Shown here: positions 58,595 through 64,000 of the stretch, piece after piece
Numbering within the stretch: position 1 is the first letter of the stretch
How the letters are laid out: each line of letters starts with the position of its first letter
Assembly: GCF_900105805.1 (NCBI RefSeq)
Contig: NZ_LT629788.1
Location: forward strand, 4,944,501 to 5,008,500
Origin: Pseudomonas moraviensis
Lineage (GTDB): Bacteria > Pseudomonadota > Gammaproteobacteria > Pseudomonadales > Pseudomonadaceae
Direction: 5' to 3'
DNA: 64,000 bases
Notes under the pieces: generated by a model
Seen by the model: the letters and a program-made list of their open reading frames with translations, nothing else
What the model was told of the DNA's origin: nothing
Database searches by the model: none
Program-made: the position numbers and the translations under genes

Positions 58595-59140
58595 GTGTCC
58601 CTTCGCAACTATCAGAATCACACCCCCCGCTTGAGCAAAGGCGCATTCGTCGACGGCTCGGCGGTGGTGATCGGCGACGTCGAGATCGGTGAAGACAGCT
58701 CGGTCTGGCCGCTGACGGTGATCCGTGGCGACATGCACCGCATCCGCATCGGTGCGCGCACCAGCGTGCAGGACGGCTGTGTGCTGCACATCACCCACGC
58801 CGGCCCGTTCAACCCGGACGGTTTTCCCTTGCTGATCGGCGATGACGTGACCATCGCCCACAAGGTCATGCTGCATGGCTGCACGGTCGGCAATCGCGTG
58901 TTGATCGGCATGGGCAGCATCGTCATGGACGGCGCCGTAGTCGAGGACGACGTGATCATCGGCGCCGGCAGTCTGGTGCCGCCGGGCAAGCGCCTGCAAA
59001 GCGGCTTCCTGTATGTCGGCAGCCCGGTGAAACAGGTGCGAGCGCTGACCGACAAGGAAAACGCCTTCTTTACCTACAGCGCGGCGAACTACGTCAAGCT
59101 CAAGGACCTGCATCTGGCCGAAGGCTACGACCAGCTCTGA
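58595..59140 (+). CDS. Gamma-carbonic anhydrase family hexapeptide-repeat protein
   Basis: 181 residues from GTG 58595 (MSLRNYQNHTPRLSKG); GAGAGA lies upstream. The left-handed beta-helix hexapeptide repeats span ~20-140 (VIGDVEIGEDSSVWPLTVIRGD, IGARTSVQDGCVLHITH, VTIAHKVMLHGC). Zinc ligands are two His in the AHKVMLHG loop and an upstream His. Members are called YrdA/CaiE-like or gamma-CA; catalytic activity varies. It is followed after 28 bp by the HAD gene, probably cotranscribed. Confidence 0.92.
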   Translation: MSLRNYQNHTPRLSKGAFVDGSAVVIGDVEIGEDSSVWPLTVIRGDMHRIRIGARTSVQDGCVLHITHAGPFNPDGFPLLIGDDVTIAHKVMLHGCTVGNRVLIGMGSIVMDGAVVEDDVIIGAGSLVPPGKRLQSGFLYVGSPVKQVRALTDKENAFFTYSAANYVKLKDLHLAEGYDQL

Positions 59141-59168
59141 ATTGCCCTACACCTGCTCAGGATTTCTC

Positions 59169-59819
59169 ATGCATTACCAGACTGTATTGTTCGACCTTGA
59201 TGGCACCCTGACCGATCCGCGTGAGGGCATCACTCGCTCAATTCAATTTGCCTTGGCCAACCTCGGCATCCACGAACCTGATCTGAGCAAACTGGAACAC
59301 TTCATCGGCCCGCCGCTGTTGCAAGCGTTCATGCAGTTCTACGATTTCGACGAGGCCAAGGCCTGGGAAGCGGTGAATTTCTACCGCGAGCGCTTCAAGG
59401 TCACAGGTCTCTACGAGAATCGTGTGTTCGACGGCGTGACGCCGCTGCTGGAAACCTTGAGCGGGCAAGGGCGGCAGTTATATATCGCAACGTCCAAGCC
59501 GTGGGTGTTCGCCCGCGAAATCGCCCGGTATTTTGATTTTGCCCGGCATTTCAAAGTGATCTACGGCAGCGAGCTGGACGGCACGCGGACGAACAAGGTT
59601 GAGCTGATCGCGCATCTGCTCGAGGCAGAAGGCCTGGATCCGGCGCAGACCCTGATGATCGGTGATCGCAAGCATGACCTGATCGGCGCGCGCAGCAATG
59701 GCATCGATGCAGCGGCGGTAGGGTATGGGTTTGGCAGTTTTGAAGAGTTGAATGCCGAGGCGCCGGCATATCACTTTGAAACTTTGGATGAGTTGCATCA
59801 GGCGTTTTTGCAGCGCTGA
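59169..59819 (+). CDS. HAD-superfamily phosphatase (Gph/phosphoglycolate phosphatase-like)
   Basis: 216 residues from ATG 59169 (MHYQTVLFDLDGTLTDPREG). HAD motif I DLDGTLTD, motif II with Thr/Ser in YIATSKPWVF, motif III Lys (RTNKVELI) and motif IV IGDRKHDLIGARSNGI are all present. A small helical cap (~15-80) marks a Cof/PGP-like subfamily. Substrate is not known; family members dephosphorylate phosphoglycolate or nucleotides. A REP pair follows. Confidence 0.92.
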   Translation: MHYQTVLFDLDGTLTDPREGITRSIQFALANLGIHEPDLSKLEHFIGPPLLQAFMQFYDFDEAKAWEAVNFYRERFKVTGLYENRVFDGVTPLLETLSGQGRQLYIATSKPWVFAREIARYFDFARHFKVIYGSELDGTRTNKVELIAHLLEAEGLDPAQTLMIGDRKHDLIGARSNGIDAAAVGYGFGSFEELNAEAPAYHFETLDELHQAFLQR

Positions 59820-59829
59820 TCAGATGGCT

Positions 59830-59912
59830 ATCGCGAGCAGGCTCACTCCTACAAGGGATCGCATTTATCCATTTGGAATGCGATCAACTGTAGGAGTGAG
59901 CCTGCTCGCGAT
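59830..59912. repeat. REP pair, outward orientation, 83 bp
   Basis: ATCGCGAGCAGGCTCACTCC at 59830 is mirrored by GGAGTGAGCCTGCTCGCGAT ending at 59912. The two REP units face opposite to the 90-bp pairs. An inner partly symmetric GATCGCATTTATCC/GGAATGCGATC sits between the arms. It lies between convergent stops. Confidence 0.9.
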
Positions 59913-59930
59913 GTGGCCCTCCCAACCACC

Positions 59931-61013
59931 TCAGCTATCTGGACCTGCCAAGGCCTTCAAAGCCGTCTTGCGCTCATCAACCGGCAACTTCCCCAACCGC
60001 TCAACCTCGGCATAAAACCTCAGCCAATCCCCACCCACCTGCCGGAACACCGCCGCGAACGCCGGCACCCACTGGTCATACAGCCCGAACGGTAACAAGC
60101 GGGCATTGTTCAGCGGCGCATTGACCCAGGCGTCATAACGTTTGTCCCCGGCCCACTGGCTGTCGCGCATTGCCCGATAGTCCCTGCGCAAGCGCTCGAA
60201 CTCGGCTGCTTTGCGCTCACGCATCTGCTCGATGGACAACGGCTGCGCATACAGCTTCTCCAGCCGTGAGCGTGTGTCGAGCACCAGGCCGATGAACTGG
60301 TCACGCTGCTTGAGCCTGGCATCGGATTCCGCCGGCAAGCCGCGAAACGCGCGCCATTGCCGCGTGCCTTCCTGCTCGACAAACGTGGCGAATGACTCGT
60401 TGAACTCGGTGTCGTCCTTCACATAGAACCGCTGATGCGCCAGCTCATGAAAAATCAGCGTGGCCAGCCGTTCATCGCCCCAGCCCGTCATTGAATTGAG
60501 GATCGGGTCGTTGAACCAGCCAAGGGTCGAATACGCTTCGACACCGCCGATCGTCACGTCCATGCCCTGCAGGCGCTGAATCGCCGCTTCGCCACGGGCA
60601 GCGCTCTGGCTGTAGTAGCCGCGATAGGCCACGCAGCCGGCAATCGGGAAGCAGTGATTCTGCGGCGTGAGGGAAAATTCGGCGGTGGCGAAGACGTTCC
60701 ACACCACGAACGGTCGGCCAATGTCGGCATATAGCCGATAGCTCCGGTTGTCCGGCAGGTGCAGATGCTCACTGGCAAACGTGCGGGCCTTCTGCGACTG
60801 GGCCAGATGCGCGCGCAATCTGGCGTCGCGGCTGGGGTCGGCAATGACTTTCTCGACCGGCTCCCGCGCGCGCAGCAATTGCAATTGTCCGCTGGCGAGC
60901 TGGCTGTAATAGCTGACGCTGGCGCAACCGTTGAGCAACAAAAACAACACACTCGGAAACAAAATCGGAAAAACGCGATCAAGTAACCCAAGGCTGGAAA
61001 ACGGCCTGATCAA
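59931..61013 (-). CDS. Lipoprotein aminopeptidase (Aminopep family)
   Basis: 360 residues if started at TTG 61013 (MIRPFSSLGLLDRVFP). No ATG start is present upstream of the signal, so a TTG or an internal GTG start must be used. The lipobox LLNGC lies near residue 30. A zinc-peptidase motif HELAH is in TLIFHELAHQRFYVKDDTEFNESFATFVEQEG, where the later Glu residues are the probable third ligand. This is the Pfam Aminopep family (PA0064-like), a lipid-anchored putative aminopeptidase facing the periplasm. It is divergent from the two lipoprotein genes that follow. Confidence 0.88.
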   Translation of the reverse strand: MIRPFSSLGLLDRVFPILFPSVLFLLLNGCASVSYYSQLASGQLQLLRAREPVEKVIADPSRDARLRAHLAQSQKARTFASEHLHLPDNRSYRLYADIGRPFVVWNVFATAEFSLTPQNHCFPIAGCVAYRGYYSQSAARGEAAIQRLQGMDVTIGGVEAYSTLGWFNDPILNSMTGWGDERLATLIFHELAHQRFYVKDDTEFNESFATFVEQEGTRQWRAFRGLPAESDARLKQRDQFIGLVLDTRSRLEKLYAQPLSIEQMRERKAAEFERLRRDYRAMRDSQWAGDKRYDAWVNAPLNNARLLPFGLYDQWVPAFAAVFRQVGGDWLRFYAEVERLGKLPVDERKTALKALAGPDS

Positions 61014-61071
61014 AATAAGAAATTCCCCGGAAAGTCTGCCCCAAGACTATCCCGCCTCAAGGAGCACCGCT

Positions 61072-61494
61072 ATGCGCATGTTGATGCTGACAGGAGGCCT
61101 GCTGACGCTGGCCGGTTGTGCCGGATTCGGAATGCCCGATCCCGACCCCTCGCAAGCCTGGATCGATCTCGACGCCCACCAACACGACACGGCGCTGCAA
61201 GCCGTGCAAGTCGATGCCACCCAGGCCATCGATAAACGCTATTTCGAAGTGCAGCCCGGCAGCCATGAGCTGAAGGTGCGCTATCAATTTCCGGTCGAGG
61301 CCACCAACATCGGCCCGAATGCCGAACCGCTGTGGCGTGATTGCCAGATGAGCGTGAAATTCAAGGATTTCAATGCCGGCCAGCGCTATCAGTTACAGGC
61401 TGGCAGTATCGGCTTCCGGCCTTGGGCCAAGCTTTATGACGAACAGCGCAAAGTGGTCGGTCAGGGCACGCCGGCGGGCTGTCAGAGCAGCTGA
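61072..61494 (+). CDS. Small conserved lipoprotein (PA0062-like)
   Basis: 140 residues from ATG 61072 (MRMLMLTGGLLTLAGCAG), with AAGGAG seven bases upstream. Lipobox LAGC, Cys near 16; the residue after the Cys is Ala, so outer-membrane localisation is expected. The domain contains WIDLDAHQHDTALQAVQVDAT, PGSHELKVRYQFP and FKDFNAGQRYQLQAGS. It shares the PGSHEL(K/R)VR and F(N/E)AGQRY segments with the next gene, so the two are tandem paralogues. Function unknown. Confidence 0.85.
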   Translation: MRMLMLTGGLLTLAGCAGFGMPDPDPSQAWIDLDAHQHDTALQAVQVDATQAIDKRYFEVQPGSHELKVRYQFPVEATNIGPNAEPLWRDCQMSVKFKDFNAGQRYQLQAGSIGFRPWAKLYDEQRKVVGQGTPAGCQSS

Positions 61495-61534
61495 TCGGCG
61501 CTATGCTGGCGGTTCAGATCTGTGGATATCCATC

Positions 61535-61954
61535 ATGCGCACCTTGCTGCCGTTGCTCGTTGTCGGTCTTGTCGCCGGTTGCCAGACGCCGTTACCCGCG
61601 GTCGACCCGCAAATGGCCTGGGTCGACTTCTCCACGCCAAGCCCCGGCGGCAAATTGCTGATGGCCGAACGTCTCGATAATCAGCGATTGAACGACGGCC
61701 GATTCTTCCAGGTGACCCCCGGCAGCCATGAGCTGCGGGTGCGCTTCGACTTCGAAGTGTTCGGCGGTGGCGGCAGCCTGCTCACGGGACCTGTAGAACG
61801 TTTGTGCTACCTGACGATCCGTTATGACCACTTCGAGGCCGGCCAGCGTTACCTGCTGGAAGGGCGTTCGTTGGCGTTCACGCCGAGCGCGCGTTTGTAC
61901 AATGCCAAGCGCGAAATCGTTGCTGAAGACCGCGAGTTCAACTGCATCATCTAG
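61535..61954 (+). CDS. Small conserved lipoprotein, paralogue of the preceding gene
   Basis: 139 residues from ATG 61535 (MRTLLPLLVVGLVAGCQT). Lipobox VAGC, Cys near 16. It contains PQMAWVDFSTPSPGGKLLMAERLDNQRLNDGRFF, the shared PGSHELRVRFDFE and FEAGQRYLLEG, and ends in EFNCII. It lies 40 bp downstream of the paralogue. The stop codon overlaps the stop of the convergent DUF1161 gene by 4 bp. The pair looks like an old tandem duplication, with the copies well diverged. Confidence 0.85.
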   Translation: MRTLLPLLVVGLVAGCQTPLPAVDPQMAWVDFSTPSPGGKLLMAERLDNQRLNDGRFFQVTPGSHELRVRFDFEVFGGGGSLLTGPVERLCYLTIRYDHFEAGQRYLLEGRSLAFTPSARLYNAKREIVAEDREFNCII

Positions 61955-62193
61955 CTGTTGTCGTTTCTCTGATAGACGATTCGCTTGGTGCCGTTCTCGC
62001 AAGTACCGACGATCATGGCGGAGTCGTGCTGCTCCGCCTCTTCCGCCGTGATGATTTCCAGGGTGTACGAGGGAATTGCCTTCGCCTGAATCTTGATCTC
62101 GATTTCCTTCCTGAGCTCTTCGCAGTCCTTGGGGGCTGCGAAAGCGGACGTGGCCAGTGCACTGCAAAGGATCGCCAAGCCAATACGTTTCAT
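61951..62193 (-). CDS. DUF1161 exported protein
   Basis: 80 residues. Signal peptide ~1-20 (FAA), then DUF1161: PKDCEELRKEIEIKIQAKAIPSYTLEIITAEEAEQ and IVGTCENGTKRIVYQR. Two Cys, probably disulfide-bonded in the periplasm. Function unknown. ATG 62193 has GGAG upstream. It is convergent with, and overlaps by 4 bp, the second lipoprotein gene. Confidence 0.88.
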   Translation of the reverse strand: MKRIGLAILCSALATSAFAAPKDCEELRKEIEIKIQAKAIPSYTLEIITAEEAEQHDSAMIVGTCENGTKRIVYQRNDNS

Positions 62194-62321
62194 CGATGAA
62201 GCTCCTTGAGGCAGCGCGCACGGGCGTGCGCTGAAGCTGCTGTCGATTATTCGACCACATTTCTGCAGGGCGGGTTCTGACTTCGCTCACACCTTTGGAT
62301 TTGCTTGATGCCGAGATTGTT

Positions 62322-62402
62322 ATCGCGAGCAGGCTCACGCCTACAGTTGAGCGCATTCCAACTGATAAATGCGATTGCCTGTGGGAGCGAGCCTGCTCGC
62401 GA
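62322..62402. repeat. Mixed REP pair, 81 bp
   Basis: The left unit (ATCGCGAGCAGGCTCACGCC) and the right unit (GTGGGAGCGAGCCTGCTCGC ending at 62402) belong to two different sequence variants, and the left copy itself has CGCC instead of the usual CTCC. The arms pair over the GCTCGCGA core but differ in the outer part. It lies between DUF1161 (upstream region) and the osmC stop. Confidence 0.85.
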
Positions 62403-62427
62403 AAGCGTCGGACCTGCAAACGCCGAA

Positions 62428-62859
62428 TCAGCTGACCAGCGAAGCCTCAAGCGTAATTTTCGCGTTCAGCACCTTGGAAACCGGGCAACCTTCCTTCGCC
62501 TTGTTGCTCAGCTCTTCAAACTGCTGCTGGGTGGCGCCCGGGATTTTCGCCTTGAGAATCAGCTTCACTGCGGTGATGGCGAAGCCGCCCTCAACCTGAT
62601 CGAGGGTGACTTCAGCGTTGGTGTCGATGCTGTCTGCCTTCAGGCCGGCATCGCCGAGAATCATCGAAAACGCCATGGAGAAGCAGCCGGCGTGGGCCGC
62701 ACCGATCAGTTCTTCCGGGTTGGTGCCCTTGCCGCCTTCAAAGCGGGCCTTGAAGCCGTACGGCGCTTCCCGCAGTACGCCGGTTTCGGTGGAGATCGAG
62801 CCGATACCGGTTTTCAGGTCGCCTTCCCAATGCGCCGATGCCTTTTTCACGATAGCCAT
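62428..62859 (-). CDS. osmC: OsmC-family organic hydroperoxide reductase
   Basis: 143 residues from ATG 62859 (MAIVKKASAHWEGDL), with GGAGG eight bases upstream. Catalytic Cys pair: first in LIGAAHAGCFSMAFS, second in KEGCPVSKVLNA. It reduces organic and hydrogen peroxides with a cytoplasmic dithiol donor. The OsmC clade is often osmotically and RpoS-induced. It is divergent from the luciferase-like monooxygenase gene across a 240-bp gap (62860-63099) that has no other gene. A longer in-frame upstream extension is unused. Confidence 0.95.
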   Translation of the reverse strand: MAIVKKASAHWEGDLKTGIGSISTETGVLREAPYGFKARFEGGKGTNPEELIGAAHAGCFSMAFSMILGDAGLKADSIDTNAEVTLDQVEGGFAITAVKLILKAKIPGATQQQFEELSNKAKEGCPVSKVLNAKITLEASLVS

Positions 62860-63099
62860 GTCTGCCTCCTCAAATGTGGCGCGGGACGCCGCGCCGTCGC
62901 GGTTTTTACTAGCAAGGCTTCTGAGGATAGACGGCGGAACAAAGTTCAGCCTGCTTGAATCGTTGACTTTTTTAGTAGGAAATTTCGGCGCTGCTATTGA
63001 ATCTCGGGTATATGCCCTCATTCCATAAAACACGCTTATGGATTTGGCAGGTTTTCGTTCGCAAGAAAAACCTGCCTCCCCACCCGGAGATGCAGGTTC

Positions 63100-64000
63100 A
63101 TGAAAAAACTGTCCGACGTTAAATTTTCCACCCTCGACCTGGTGCCGGTGCGCGAAAACGGCAGCGCTGCGCAGTCGCTGCGCAACTCGCTGGACCTTGC
63201 GCAGCACGCCGAGAAGTTTGGCTACACGCGGTTCTGGGTCGCCGAGCACCACAACATGGACGGCATCGCCAGTTCCGCCACCTCGGTCTTGCTCGGTTAT
63301 CTGGCCGGTGGCACTTCGACAATCCGCGTCGGCTCCGGTGGAGTGATGCTGCCCAACCATGCGCCGCTGGTGATCGCCGAGCAGTTCGGCACCCTTGAGA
63401 GCCTGTACCCGGGACGCATCGACCTGGGACTGGGCCGCGCGCCGGGCTCCGACCAGATGACCGCCCGCGCCTTGCGCCGCGAACGCTCCGGCAGCGCTGA
63501 CGACTTCCCTGAGGACGTCGCCGAACTGATGCGCTACCTCGGCCCGCGCACCCCGGAACAACGGGTGATCGCCATGCCCGGCACCGGCACCAATGTGCCG
63601 ATCTGGTTGCTCGGCTCGAGCCTGTTCAGTGCGCAACTGGCGGGTGAGCGGGGCTTGCCTTATGCCTTCGCCTCGCACTTCGCGCCGCGCTTCATGCATG
63701 AGGCGATTCGCATCTACCGCAATCACTTCAAGCCGTCGGCGGTGCTCGACAAGCCCTACGTGATGCTCGGCGTGCCGCTGGTGGCCGCTGATGCCGATGA
63801 GCAGGCCGATTATCTGGCGACGTCGGTGTACCAGCGCATCCTTGCCCTGATGCGTGGGCAAAGTCTGGTGCAGCGTCCGCCGGTGAAAACCATGGACGGC
63901 CTGTGGCTACCCCATGAGCGTGAAGCGGTGGGCGATTTCCTTGGCCTCGCCATGGTCGGCGGCCCGCAGAAGATCCGCGCCAAGCTTGAGGTGCTGATCG
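63100..64000 (+). CDS. Luciferase-like flavin-dependent monooxygenase (cut by window end)
   Basis: At least 300 residues from ATG 63100 (MKKLSDVKFSTLDLVP), with GGAG ten bases upstream; the 3' end is beyond the window. LLM-class features: AEKFGYTRFWVAEHHNMDGIASSATSVLLGYLAGGTSTIRVGSGGVMLPNHAPLVIAEQFGTLESLYPGRIDLGLGRAPG. It uses reduced flavin supplied by a partner reductase. The subfamily is annotated as LLM class flavin-dependent oxidoreductase of unknown substrate (PA0060/PA0058-like location). Confidence 0.92.
   Translation, partial: MKKLSDVKFSTLDLVPVRENGSAAQSLRNSLDLAQHAEKFGYTRFWVAEHHNMDGIASSATSVLLGYLAGGTSTIRVGSGGVMLPNHAPLVIAEQFGTLESLYPGRIDLGLGRAPGSDQMTARALRRERSGSADDFPEDVAELMRYLGPRTPEQRVIAMPGTGTNVPIWLLGSSLFSAQLAGERGLPYAFASHFAPRFMHEAIRIYRNHFKPSAVLDKPYVMLGVPLVAADADEQADYLATSVYQRILALMRGQSLVQRPPVKTMDGLWLPHEREAVGDFLGLAMVGGPQKIRAKLEVLI

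Overview
The window is ordinary, gene-dense Pseudomonas chromosome. Gene content and order, the GC-rich codon use, and many short palindromic REP elements of the fluorescens-group type all fit a Pseudomonas of the P. fluorescens complex. No prophage, insertion sequence, CRISPR array, tRNA or rRNA is visible. Nearly every gene has a recognisable family. From memory of P. aeruginosa PAO1, the order is close to PA5479-PA5505 (gltP to metQ), then PA0114-PA0102 (aa3 oxidase to carbonic anhydrase), then a species-specific stretch, then PA0067-PA0059 (prlC to osmC). Two blocks lying on either side of the PAO1 origin are therefore joined here.

Regions. 1-5.1 kb: the tail of a probable M16-type protease, a DUF5924/DUF2914 membrane protein, and a four-gene MCE/Mla-type lipid transporter (STAS-permease, ATPase, MCE protein, lipoprotein). 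5.2-8.0 kb: an SpmAB-like membrane protein and a GltP-type symporter. 8.7-20.5 kb: an envelope-stress and signalling block with Ivy, a DUF1328 peptide too short for most ORF callers (9147-9311), AlgB-KinB, a CSS-EAL phosphodiesterase, AmpDh2, DgcH, an EEP-family enzyme, DsbA and two cytochromes c. 20.7-25.9 kb: engB, a small-RNA locus matching ErsA (Spot 42 position), polA, a DUF2782 protein and thrB. 26.0-29.8 kb: the znuA / zur-znuC-znuB zinc uptake locus and a lipoprotein. 29.9-34.9 kb: katE and metNIQ. 35.2-43.8 kb: the aa3 cytochrome c oxidase genes with heme A synthesis and copper delivery factors.

44.2-49.2 kb: an unrecognised protein, a SulP transporter with a beta-carbonic anhydrase, a radical SAM protein, and a small protein with one dockerin/EF-hand-like calcium loop. 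49.2-54.0 kb: a three-subunit gluconate-type dehydrogenase and a TpbA-like periplasmic phosphatase. 54.0-64.0 kb: two paralogous M3 oligopeptidases around a YheV zinc protein, a gamma-carbonic anhydrase, an HAD phosphatase, a lipoprotein aminopeptidase, two paralogous lipoproteins, a DUF1161 protein, OsmC and a luciferase-like monooxygenase cut by the window end.

The strongest non-coding signal is the ersA-like RNA at 21499-21630. It has a sigma-22 (AlgU)-type promoter at the right distance, an expected length near 132 nt, a C-rich loop and an intrinsic terminator. A second AlgU-type promoter candidate precedes DUF1328-ivy, so cell-envelope stress is a recurring theme from 8.7 to 21.7 kb. I see no clearly unprecedented multi-gene system. 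The least explained items are the structured element at 21389-21462, the small calcium-loop protein at 48883-49185, the composite repeat at 34923-35143 and the duplicated oligopeptidase.
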